From HyVt-105 sp049975425 (GTDB lineage Bacteria; Bacteroidota; Bacteroidia; Bacteroidales; VadinHA17), in assembly GCA_049975425.1 (NCBI GenBank), contig JBNGDI010000059.1, positions 1 through 11,662 of the forward strand: DNA of 11,662 bases, read 5' to 3'. The position numbers and the translations under genes are program-made. Shown one piece after another: positions 1-6,906 of this stretch. The notes under the pieces were generated by a model. The model made no database searches. It had not been told where the DNA came from and worked only from the letters and a program-made list of their open reading frames with translations. The first letter of the stretch is position 1. Each line of letters begins with the position of its first letter.

Positions 1-59
1 AGCCGGAGGATTTTTTTGCCTGCTTTTTTCATCCCCGAAAAAAGCAGGTCGTTCGTCAT
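1..59 (-). CDS. Possible start of a leftward gene cut by the window edge
   Basis: On the minus strand an ATG at 59-57 opens a frame without stops to the window edge, reading MTNDLLFSGMKKAGKKILR. A second Met inside it (MKKAGKKILR) would also suit the basic start of an exported protein. A Bacteroidota-like -7 octamer, TTTATTTG, lies on the same strand at 118-111. Only 19 codons are visible, no family can be recognised, and a perfect 12-bp inverted repeat (19-48) runs through the frame. It may therefore be non-coding structured DNA instead. Confidence 0.2.
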   Translation of the reverse strand, partial: MTNDLLFSGMKKAGKKILR

Positions 60-104
60 GGGGCGGCGAACGAAACCGGCCTGCGGGGTGGGGTAAACGG
101 TTTC
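19..104. repeat. Three abutting inverted repeats (hairpin cluster)
   Basis: Three hairpins follow each other almost without spacing. The first has perfect 12-bp arms, CCTGCTTTTTTC (19-30) and GAAAAAAGCAGG (37-48), with a 6-base loop. The second pairs GTTCGTC (51-57) with GGCGAAC (65-71), including one G-U pair. The third pairs GAAACCG (72-78) with CGGTTTC (98-104) across a 19-base loop. No T-run follows the first hairpin on either strand, so it is not a standard terminator. The cluster could be the end of a structured RNA, an mRNA leader or a transcription barrier. Confidence 0.5.
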
Positions 105-148
105 TCAGAACAAATAAATACTGCCGTTCCCGTTATCATACTGTGTTA

Positions 149-184
149 ATCTACGTAGTATGCAACGTAGATAACTACGTAGTT
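149..184. repeat. CTACGTAG palindrome cluster, left copy
   Basis: An inverted repeat ATCTACG (149-155)/CGTAGAT (166-172) with a 10-base loop is followed directly by a perfect 12-bp palindrome, AACTACGTAGTT (173-184). The core CTACGTAG occurs twice (151-158 and 175-182), plus a partial ACGTAG at 165-170. The same core returns near the right edge of the window (11597-11614), so it may be a dispersed intergenic repeat or a protein-binding site. Confidence 0.6.
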
Positions 185-244
185 GATTTTACACATCCAT
201 TCCCCCGATAAAATAGGTTCGAAATACCTTCACAGAAAACCCAC

Positions 245-276
245 TCTGAGCCTCTGAGTCTCTGGGTCTCTTAGTC
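245..276. repeat. Four tandem copies of an octamer, TCTGAGTC-like
   Basis: Four consecutive 8-base units read TCTGAGCC, TCTGAGTC, TCTGGGTC and TCTTAGTC, with one or two differences between units. The array is non-coding and sits between the palindrome cluster and the CHAD promoter. It resembles simple octamer arrays seen in intergenic DNA of other bacteria; no function is evident. Confidence 0.6.
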
Positions 277-424
277 TTTTACTCCCAGAACCACCTGGCT
301 TCCGATATTAAGCCAAACTGCCCCCTCTCCATCACTCCATTACCCGATAACATTAACACCCGATCAACTATCCTTTCGGTCATTCAGCAACTCAGCCTCC
401 CGGTTGCCTTCAGCCATGTCCCCT

Positions 425-468
425 GCATTCCGTAAAGCCCCCGGCCAGCCGGAATGCCTCTGTTTTTT
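425..468 (+). terminator. Terminator-like hairpin with T-run
   Basis: Perfect 8-bp arms GCATTCCG (425-432) and CGGAATGC (450-457) enclose a 17-base loop and are followed, after a short spacer, by six T residues (463-468). This fits a rho-independent terminator read on the plus strand. It lies just before the promoter for the CHAD gene, so it would isolate that gene from upstream transcription. No rightward gene upstream of it is visible in the window. Confidence 0.4.
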
Positions 469-485
469 AAACCCCTTCATTCTGT

Positions 486-493
486 TATCTTTG
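486..493 (+). promoter_or_regulatory. Bacteroidota-type -7 element for the CHAD gene
   Basis: TATCTTTG is an exact match to the TAnnTTTG -7 consensus of Bacteroidota primary-sigma promoters. A T-rich stretch about 20 bases upstream (461-468) could serve as a poor -33 element. It predicts a transcript start near 500 and a leader of about 34 bases, which supports the 534 start codon. Confidence 0.5.
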
Positions 494-533
494 CAGAAAT
501 GCCGGCCGCGTAGCCGGTACGCAATTAAAATTT

Positions 534-1463
534 ATGCTACGGGGTTATTTTATACGGAAAAACGAACCCATTCCCGACGGGATCCGTCGGATTATGGCGT
601 ATCAGCTAAAATATGCCTCTGTGCAGGCGGAAAAAATGACCGGGCACCCCGACCGGCCGGTGCATGAATTCCGTAAATGCATGAAAAGGATCCGCTCGCT
701 GCTGAAGCTCATACGTGACGAAACCGGATATTACCAGTACAGAATTCTGAATGATGCCTTCCGGAATATTTCACGGAAACTTTCCACCCTGCGCGACCTG
801 TATGTTTTACGGTCGCTGCTTCAGGAAATGAAACATGAAACACCTCCCCTGCCCGATCCTGCAGTACGGCAATCCCTCGACCGGCATTTCAGAAAACGGT
901 ATAGCGAAGCCATGGTAAATATACTGACTAACAGGGCATTGCCCGCAGAACTGAAACAGGATATCGGCCGCCTTGAAACGTTGCCCGGGGAACTGAATCT
1001 GGTGCAACAGGAATTCCTGCTCATGAAAAACGGATTGCAGCGCATGTACCGCAGGGGAAGAAAAGCCTTCTTTTATGCCCGTGAATTCCCTTCAACTGAA
1101 AATTTCCATTCCCTGCGCAAGCGTGTAAAAGACCTGTGGCATGCCAGCCTCATTTTATACCATGCCTGGCCCGATATGATGATCCTGATGAACCATGTGC
1201 TGAAACAAACCTCCGATGAGCTGGGAAAGGAACACGATCTGGCTGTTCTGCAAACCTATTTGAATGAAAACTCCGTTCCCGGCATCGGTCCCGCCCGCCT
1301 GAGCAAGCTGAACCGACAGGTTATGACATGCCGTTTCAGGCTGCAGTTTTCCATTCTCGAACAGGCAGCCCGGATCTATGCCGAACCACCCTCTGTATTT
1401 GCATCGAGAATACAGAAATACTGGGAAGTCACCCGGAACGGACCCGACCGCTTGTCCGGATAA
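534..1463 (+). CDS. CHAD domain-containing protein
   Basis: This 309-residue, basic, all-helical protein carries a CHAD domain (conserved histidine alpha-helical domain). Two halves are visible. The first has VHEFRKCMKRIRSLLKL (His44) and LSTLRDLYVL (residues 83-92). The second has FHSLRKRVKDLW (His192) and LGKEHDLAVL (230-239). CHAD proteins are known to bind inorganic polyphosphate through basic surface residues and are often next to polyphosphate genes or fused to CYTH domains. Here there is no CYTH domain and no ppk or ppx gene nearby. There is no signal peptide, so it is probably cytosolic. The 534 start is chosen because of the promoter at 486-493; the Met at residue 21 is an alternative. 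The next gene is 81 bases downstream in the same direction. Family assignment is solid; the role is inferred. Confidence 0.85.
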   Translation: MLRGYFIRKNEPIPDGIRRIMAYQLKYASVQAEKMTGHPDRPVHEFRKCMKRIRSLLKLIRDETGYYQYRILNDAFRNISRKLSTLRDLYVLRSLLQEMKHETPPLPDPAVRQSLDRHFRKRYSEAMVNILTNRALPAELKQDIGRLETLPGELNLVQQEFLLMKNGLQRMYRRGRKAFFYAREFPSTENFHSLRKRVKDLWHASLILYHAWPDMMILMNHVLKQTSDELGKEHDLAVLQTYLNENSVPGIGPARLSKLNRQVMTCRFRLQFSILEQAARIYAEPPSVFASRIQKYWEVTRNGPDRLSG

Positions 1464-1544
1464 ATCGGCAAATTATTTCATAACCCGCTTCACATAAAAA
1501 AAAGAAAATATATATTTAAACAGATAAACCAGTAATACCAAACC

Positions 1545-2591
1545 ATGAAAGAAAAACACCTCCTGAAATTCAACATGTTCAATCGTGTTCATGAAATAAT
1601 GGATGCCAACCGCAACGTATGGAAAGACCTTCCACAGGCCGTCAGGGCTTACGAAAACCTGAAAAGCAATCTGAAGGAGATCCATACCCTCAACATACAA
1701 TCCGACCGGAATGTATCGCCCCTGCTGGCCCAGCTGGTTGCCAACAGAAAAATACTCACAGGCCGCCTGCTACCGGTAGCCAGCATCCTTCAGGTCATTG
1801 CATGGGAACTCAGAGACGGGAAAATGGCCACCCGGGTCGATCTGGGAAAGAAAAAACTGAAAAAGTCCGATGACCGGAAACTGATACTCCGGGCTCATCA
1901 GGTCGTGGAAGAAGCCCGGCGTATCACCGACCTGGCGGAATCCACCGGAAGGAAAGCTGCCGACCCGTCCCTGATCCATCCGGTGGTAAAAACAGAAGAA
2001 TACGGGCTGACATCCGATAAAACAAAAGCCCTGGAAGAATCCCTGAAAGATTTTGAAGAAACCTACATGGAGACCCGGGATTATCTTGAATTCAACAAGA
2101 AATGCCGGAAAAGGATCAAACAGCTGGTAAAGGAAACCAACCGGCTTCTGAAAAACAAGCTCGACCTGCTGATGACGCTGTTCGAATCCGACCATCCGGA
2201 TTTTTATGCTGCCTATCTTGAAAGCAGGCAACTGATGTATCCTGTCCCCCCCTCCGAACCCTCCCCTGCTCCGAAGAAAAAAGGAAGAAAACGTGGCCGG
2301 CCGCCGGGAAGCGGCAACACCAAAAGCAAAACCGCAACAGGAAAGAAAAAACGGGGCAGGCCCCCCAAATCCACCGGGAATAAGCGGGGACGCCCGCCAA
2401 AAAATGCCGGAACGGAGAAAAAAACAGCCGCAGATGCCGGAGGAAAAGCCGCCACGCAGGAAAAACCCAAACGGCGCCGGGGACGTCCGCCAAAAAGGGC
2501 AGCAGCGAAGAAAACGGAAGAGAACACGGTGAAAGAGGCGCAGGAACCCCCCACCGAAACAACAGGAGAAAACACCCCGGGCCATGAATAA
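1545..2591 (+). CDS. Helical protein with four C-terminal AT-hook motifs
   Basis: This 348-residue protein has no family I recognise in its first 235 residues, which look mainly alpha-helical and charged. The last 110 residues are a low-complexity, Lys/Arg/Pro/Ala-rich tail with four AT-hook cores (GRPP at 251-254, 271-274, 282-285 and 313-316), each preceded by Arg and flanked by Lys/Arg. The tail ends in an acidic, Thr-rich stretch. AT-hooks bind the minor groove of AT-rich DNA; in bacteria they are uncommon, with Myxococcus CarD a known example. The protein may be a nucleoid-associated or regulatory DNA-binding factor, or the basic tail may bind RNA or polyphosphate. Its stop codon overlaps the PFK start by 8 bases (2584-2591), which suggests translational coupling. 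A weak -7-like element, TATATTTA, lies at 1511-1518. The frame is real by its dense motif content; the function is inference. Confidence 0.8.
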   Translation: MKEKHLLKFNMFNRVHEIMDANRNVWKDLPQAVRAYENLKSNLKEIHTLNIQSDRNVSPLLAQLVANRKILTGRLLPVASILQVIAWELRDGKMATRVDLGKKKLKKSDDRKLILRAHQVVEEARRITDLAESTGRKAADPSLIHPVVKTEEYGLTSDKTKALEESLKDFEETYMETRDYLEFNKKCRKRIKQLVKETNRLLKNKLDLLMTLFESDHPDFYAAYLESRQLMYPVPPSEPSPAPKKKGRKRGRPPGSGNTKSKTATGKKKRGRPPKSTGNKRGRPPKNAGTEKKTAADAGGKAATQEKPKRRRGRPPKRAAAKKTEENTVKEAQEPPTETTGENTPGHE

Positions 2592-3705
2592 ATACATAGG
2601 CATACTCACCAGCGGAGGTGATACTCCCGGTCTTAATGCAGCCATACGGGCCATCGGCAAGGCCGCCATCAGGGAGTACGGTATGACCGTGATCGGCTTC
2701 CGCGACGGATTCAGGGGGCTGATGGAAAACCGCACCATGCCCCTCGACAGGAAAAGCCTTTCGGGCATCCTCACCATCGGGGGGACCATACTCGGCACCA
2801 GCCGGCACAAGCCGCACAAAATGCCCGTCGGTGGCAAGATCATGGATATGACCGATGTGATTGTGGAGAATTACCATAACCGCCACCTCGACTGCCTGGT
2901 GTGCCTGGGAGGTGGCGGCACCATAAAAAATGCCTGGCACCTGGCCAAACACGGGCTCAATGTCATTACCCTGCCCAAAACCATAGATAATGATGTGGCC
3001 GGTACTGAGATTACGTTCGGGTTCGATACGGCCCTGGGGATTGCCGTGGATGCGATTGACCGTTTGCACAGCACGGCCCACAGTCACCACCGGATCATTG
3101 TGGTCGAAATCATGGGGCACCGTGCAGGCTGGCTGGCCCTGGGAGCCGGTGTGGCCGGCGGGGCCGATGTGATCCTGATCCCGGAGATCCCCTACGACGT
3201 GAACATCGTGGCCGAATCGATTCTCGAACGCAGCCGGAAAGGAAGCCCGTTCAGCATCGTGGCAGTGGCCGAAGGGGCCATATCCAGAGAGGCCATGGAC
3301 CGCATCACCGACCTCAAAAAAAAGGCAGTGGAAACCGAAGACAAGGAAAAAAGGGAAATACTGCGGCAGGAAATGAAGGAGATCGATAAAAACAGTACGG
3401 GAAAAACCCTGGAACTGGCGAAAAAACTGGAGGAAATGACCAAGCTCGAATCGAGGGTCACTATCCTGGGGCATCTTCAGCGGGGCGGCACACCTTCGGC
3501 TGCCGACCGCCTTCTGGCCACACGCCTGGGAACCGCCTGTGCCGATTACATCAAACAGGGGAAATTCGGAATCATGGTGGCGGCCAGAAACGATGAAACG
3601 GCCCCCGTGCCCCTGGAAGAGGTGGTGGGCAAACGCAAAATGGTACCGCCCGACCATCCATGGATCCGCAGCGCCCGGCTGGTAGGCACCTGCCTGGGCA
3701 ACTGA
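2584..3705 (+). CDS. pfkA: 6-phosphofructokinase (PfkA superfamily, Lys124-type)
   Basis: It phosphorylates fructose-6-phosphate to fructose-1,6-bisphosphate in glycolysis, in the cytosol. Visible motifs in 373 residues are: GGDTPGLN (11-18) for phosphoryl-donor binding; GGGGT (109-113); PKTIDND (131-137) with the expected catalytic base Asp135; MGHRAGWLAL (177-186); PEIPYD (200-205); and GHLQRGG (296-302). By family rules, Gly112 (E. coli Gly104 position) favours ATP over pyrophosphate, while Lys132 (E. coli position 124) is shared with pyrophosphate-type and long-clade enzymes. The residue equivalent to E. coli Mg-binding Asp103 is Gly111, which is unusual. A charged helical insertion covers about 236-290. 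It is longer than E. coli PfkA (320 residues). The start ATG lies inside the end of the AT-hook gene (ATGAATAA), and the gene ends 12 bases from the convergent thrC. The phosphoryl donor cannot be settled from sequence. Confidence 0.93.
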   Translation: MNKYIGILTSGGDTPGLNAAIRAIGKAAIREYGMTVIGFRDGFRGLMENRTMPLDRKSLSGILTIGGTILGTSRHKPHKMPVGGKIMDMTDVIVENYHNRHLDCLVCLGGGGTIKNAWHLAKHGLNVITLPKTIDNDVAGTEITFGFDTALGIAVDAIDRLHSTAHSHHRIIVVEIMGHRAGWLALGAGVAGGADVILIPEIPYDVNIVAESILERSRKGSPFSIVAVAEGAISREAMDRITDLKKKAVETEDKEKREILRQEMKEIDKNSTGKTLELAKKLEEMTKLESRVTILGHLQRGGTPSAADRLLATRLGTACADYIKQGKFGIMVAARNDETAPVPLEEVVGKRKMVPPDHPWIRSARLVGTCLGN

Positions 3706-3717
3706 CCCCCGATACCA

Positions 3718-5040
3718 TCAGGAACGCCTGTTCCCACCCGGCTGAAAGGATAAAATACACTCCACCACCTCCGGTAAGCGGGCCTCCACCTTCACCGAAA
3801 GAAGTTCTTTTTGCATGCTTTCCTGCAGGCCACGCGGCATTTCCAGCTCCGGCACCACACGCGCCACATCGTCGTAAAACTTGCCGGGATGGGCTGTTTC
3901 CAGAAAGAAACCCTGCAGGTTGGCATTCAGTTCCAGCCATGGCCTGAGGCCGGCCCAACCAATGGCACCGTGTGGGTCTGCCACGTAACCGCATTTCCTG
4001 TATAACTGCTCAATCGCATCGAGGATCTCCGGATCGGAATTCAGGGAAAAACCGTGTATGCGGGCGCTGATCTCCTCATGGTTCCAGGAGAAAAGCGACA
4101 GGATCCGCTCCACATTGCTGGGATGCCCCACATCCATGGCATTGGCCAGGGTGGAGACGGAAGTACGGGGTTTGTATTCGCCGGTTTCCAGGTATTCGGG
4201 GAAAATCCGGTTCACATTGGTGGAAGCCACGAACCGCTCCGCCGGCATTCCCGAACGCATGGCCATGAGCCCCGCGGTAAGGTTCCCGAAATTCCCCGAA
4301 GGCACCGAAACCACCAGTCCCTTTTCCTGCGACGGCATGTTCAGCCAGGCATACAGGTAGTAAACCATCTGAGGCAGCAGCCGGCCCACATTGATGGAAT
4401 TGGCGGTGGTCACCCGGAATTTTTCCGTCAGGCCGGGATGTACCATCGCCTCCTTCACCAGCCTCTGGCAATCATCGAAGGTACCATTCACCTCCAGGGC
4501 CAGGATATTCCCGCCCAGGGTGGCAAACTGCTTTTCCTGCAGGGGGCTGACTTTCCCGGAAGGGTAACATACCGCAACACGTATACCCGGCACACGGTGG
4601 AATCCCTGCGCCACAGCGCTGCCGGTATCGCCCGATGTGGCTACCAGCACCAGGGTTTCCATTCCTTCTTTCCTTGAAAAATAACCCATGACCCTTGCCA
4701 GAAAACGGGCGCCGAAATCCTTGAATGCCAGTGAAGGCCCGTGAAACAGTTCGAGGACAAACAGGTTATCGTACAGGTGCACCAGTGGCACCGGAAAATC
4801 AAAGGCATCGCGGCAGATCGACAGGCTATCCGATTCGCATACATGGCCTTTCATGTATGGTTGCAGAATGGCATGGGCCAGCTCGTGATAGGGAAGACTC
4901 CGGAAAGGCCTCAGCTCGTTTTTTTTCCATACCGGAATGCGTTCGGGCATATACAACCCTCCGTCGGATGCCAGTCCCGACAATACAGCCTCACGGAATG
5001 AAGCCCTGTCCTTTCCCCGCGTACTGACAAATCCTATCAT
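3718..5040 (-). CDS. thrC: Threonine synthase
   Basis: This PLP enzyme converts O-phospho-L-homoserine to L-threonine plus phosphate, the last step of threonine synthesis. The 440-residue length fits the family (E. coli 428). Visible features are an N-terminal STRG segment (6-9), SDGGLYMPE (25-33), the PLP lysine Lys107 in PSLAFKDFGARF, SGDTGSA (136-142), SPLQEKQ (165-171), NSINVGR (214-220) and the phosphate-binding loop SGNFGN (248-253). The start codon overlaps the thrB stop as ATGA (5040-5037), so the two are almost certainly translationally coupled. It is the last gene of the leftward cluster and ends 12 bases from convergent pfkA, with no clear terminator between them. Confidence 0.96.
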   Translation of the reverse strand: MIGFVSTRGKDRASFREAVLSGLASDGGLYMPERIPVWKKNELRPFRSLPYHELAHAILQPYMKGHVCESDSLSICRDAFDFPVPLVHLYDNLFVLELFHGPSLAFKDFGARFLARVMGYFSRKEGMETLVLVATSGDTGSAVAQGFHRVPGIRVAVCYPSGKVSPLQEKQFATLGGNILALEVNGTFDDCQRLVKEAMVHPGLTEKFRVTTANSINVGRLLPQMVYYLYAWLNMPSQEKGLVVSVPSGNFGNLTAGLMAMRSGMPAERFVASTNVNRIFPEYLETGEYKPRTSVSTLANAMDVGHPSNVERILSLFSWNHEEISARIHGFSLNSDPEILDAIEQLYRKCGYVADPHGAIGWAGLRPWLELNANLQGFFLETAHPGKFYDDVARVVPELEMPRGLQESMQKELLSVKVEARLPEVVECILSFQPGGNRRS

Positions 5041-5987
5041 AAGCTTTCCAGAATACGGGCGCCGGTGGTATTGGGAGCGGATACAACCACCGTACTATGT
5101 ACCCCCTGTTTCTTAAAAGCTTTTTGCATGGCATTTCCCGCTTTTTCGGCCGTTTGCCGGTTATCACACAGAGCGAATACCGAGGGTCCGGCGCCTGAAA
5201 TACTGCTGTTCAGGGCCCCGGCTTTCAGGGCAGCTTCCTTCACTTCGCGGAATCCTTTGATCAGCGGAGACCTCTGGGGTTCGACCAGTTCATCTTCCAT
5301 TCCCCGCCCGATCCATTCTGCATTGCCGGCATACAAACCGGCCACCAGCGTCCCCACCCTGCTCCACTGGCGGGCGGCATCCGCAAGCGGGACCTGCTTC
5401 TTCAGGATACGCCGTGCCTCAGAGGTCCTGACCATAAGAGCCGGATGCACCAGGCATACATGGAGGAAATCCGGCACAGGCAACGAAATAACCCGTCCGG
5501 GATCGTCGGGATCGGTCAGGCAGATGCCTCCGAACAGGCAGGGAGCCACATTGTCGGCATGCCGGCTGCGGCTGGCCGCCTCCTCCCCGTCGAGGCAGAA
5601 AGGCAGCAATTCTTCCCTTGAAAAAGGTCTTCCCAGCAGCTCGTTCACCGCAACCACCGAAGCCACCGCACTGGCAGCACTGGAACCCATTCCACCCCCC
5701 GGGGGGATTTTTTCCTCGATAACAATCTCCAGCCCCTTTACTCCGCCCTTCACCCGGCCAATCAGGTTCATCACCCCTCGAGCCGCAGCATTTCGTAAAG
5801 GATTCGATGGCAGTTCATAAGAAGTCTGATTGATAATGGAAATCCCGGGCTTTTCCCTGAAACGTGCCGACACCACATCCACCGGGCCCTCCAGGGCCAT
5901 CCCCAACACATCATAACCGCTCCCGATGTTCCCCACGGTGGCAGGGGCGGATACCCTGACCACACGCTCACCTGTTTGAATCTCCAT
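5037..5987 (-). CDS. thrB: Homoserine kinase (GHMP family)
   Basis: It phosphorylates L-homoserine with ATP to O-phosphohomoserine, the substrate of the adjacent ThrC. The 316 residues match the usual size. Visible GHMP motifs are the N-terminal substrate segment RVSAPATVGNIGSGYDVLGMA (from residue 11), the ATP-binding PPGGGMGSSAAS (95-106) and the C-terminal SISGAGPSVFALC typical of motif 3. The gene starts 10 bases after the DUF362 stop and overlaps thrC by 4 bases. In many Bacteroidota thrA (aspartokinase-homoserine dehydrogenase) sits directly upstream; here the upstream genes are unrelated exported proteins. No leader peptide or Thr attenuator is visible in the 10-base gap. Confidence 0.96.
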   Translation of the reverse strand: MEIQTGERVVRVSAPATVGNIGSGYDVLGMALEGPVDVVSARFREKPGISIINQTSYELPSNPLRNAAARGVMNLIGRVKGGVKGLEIVIEEKIPPGGGMGSSAASAVASVVAVNELLGRPFSREELLPFCLDGEEAASRSRHADNVAPCLFGGICLTDPDDPGRVISLPVPDFLHVCLVHPALMVRTSEARRILKKQVPLADAARQWSRVGTLVAGLYAGNAEWIGRGMEDELVEPQRSPLIKGFREVKEAALKAGALNSSISGAGPSVFALCDNRQTAEKAGNAMQKAFKKQGVHSTVVVSAPNTTGARILESL

Positions 5988-5997
5988 ACAAAATATT

Positions 5998-6891
5998 TTA
6001 AATCAGCGCATTTTCCTGATATCCCAGCCTCACCAGCTCAATCCGGGCCGGATCGGCCGTACCCAGACCGAATTTGGTGTCGGCCACCATAATGTGTTTG
6101 GGAGGTGGGTTGATGGGGCGGTCTTCGCCGAAATACTCCCGGCGTTTAGCCTGTATGATGCGCACTCCGATGGCATCAACGGCCACCGGATCGAATCCCA
6201 CCAGCAATCCCCCGTAATTCCAGGTATATTCCCGGTTGAAATGATGGGGCCCCACACCGTGGAACAGGGGAGTCAGCATCACCAGGATATTCAGCCGGGT
6301 TTTCCCTTTCACCTGGGGATAGAACCATGTTTCGGCCAGATCGGCACAGGAATCGGGGTGCAGGTCGGAAGGCCTGCTGGTGAACATGATATAGTTCTTG
6401 ATCAGGGTTCCGACACCCGACCAGGAATGGGTACGCATGGGCCGCACATTGATCAGGGCGGTGGCCCGTTTGAAAACGGGATCGTTGATCACCCCCCGGT
6501 CGAGGATACAAATATCTTCTTCCTTTATTCCGATCTCCATGGCATGCCGCCGTATTCCCTGCTCAAGTTCCACGGGAGTACGCAGGCGGGCCCACACGTT
6601 GGTTTTGATGCCCAGCACATCGACGGGACGCAGGATAACCGACCAGGCTTCATGTACCGTTGACCGGCCCGTAAGTTCCACCATAGCCTCGTCAAGCATT
6701 CGGTTAATGACCTCTCCATCGGTATCCCCGTTTTCCTTCACTGCGTGAGGATCCCTGATCAGAACCACTTTCGAACGGTTGTTTCCGCCTGCCATCAGCG
6801 CAGCTGGCAGGTTCATAAACAGGGTGCCGGCTATCGCCGCTCTGGCCGTATCTTTCAGCAGTTTTCTTCTGGAAATGGGTTTTGTCTTCAT
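5998..6891 (-). CDS. DUF362 protein with twin-arginine signal
   Basis: The 297-residue protein begins with a Tat-type signal: SRRKLLKDTA (7-16) followed by a hydrophobic stretch AAIAGTLFMNLPAALMA. This predicts export in folded form, often with a cofactor. The body matches the DUF362 family: VVLIRDPHAV (42-51), DVLGIKTNVW (91-100), ALINVRPMRTHSWSGVGTLIKNYIMF (145-170) and GFDPVAVDAIG (232-242). DUF362 proteins have no settled general function. This one lacks the C-terminal CxxCxxC ferredoxin-like segment found in some members. The gene lies 15 bases after the DUF6599-type gene and 10 bases before thrB, so it is probably co-transcribed with both. Family call is firm, biochemical role unknown. 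Confidence 0.85.
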   Translation of the reverse strand: MKTKPISRRKLLKDTARAAIAGTLFMNLPAALMAGGNNRSKVVLIRDPHAVKENGDTDGEVINRMLDEAMVELTGRSTVHEAWSVILRPVDVLGIKTNVWARLRTPVELEQGIRRHAMEIGIKEEDICILDRGVINDPVFKRATALINVRPMRTHSWSGVGTLIKNYIMFTSRPSDLHPDSCADLAETWFYPQVKGKTRLNILVMLTPLFHGVGPHHFNREYTWNYGGLLVGFDPVAVDAIGVRIIQAKRREYFGEDRPINPPPKHIMVADTKFGLGTADPARIELVRLGYQENALI

Positions 6892-6906
6892 GTTGCCTGG
6901 TTTTGG

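Larger units (their letters stand above)
60..533. other. Intergenic region with repeats but no confident gene
   Basis: About 470 bases precede the CHAD gene. They contain hairpins, CTACGTAG palindromes at 149-184, an octamer tandem array at 245-276, a weak inverted repeat TCTGGG/CCCAGA (261-266 and 284-289), a terminator-like hairpin near 425-468 and a promoter at 486-493. The short ATG frame starting at 404 runs out of frame into the CHAD gene, has no recognisable product and was not called. Confidence 0.6.

Noticed and set aside
149..184. CTACGTAG palindromes as a CRISPR array or transposon end
   Set aside because: Copies are too few and irregularly spaced for CRISPR; no transposase or matching long terminal inverted repeats exist between the two clusters.
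1770..2843. A 357-codon minus-strand frame with Phe/Arg/Gly-rich product
   Set aside because: It is the complement of the Lys/Pro-rich AT-hook coding region; low-complexity output and no recognisable family.
2116..3657. A 513-codon minus-strand frame opposite the AT-hook and PFK genes
   Set aside because: Antisense to a clear PFK and a motif-rich basic protein; its product is Gly/His/Phe-rich with no domain, as expected from complementing a GC-biased coding strand.
5065..5820. A 251-codon plus-strand frame opposite thrB
   Set aside because: Shadow of the well-supported homoserine kinase gene; no recognisable motif.
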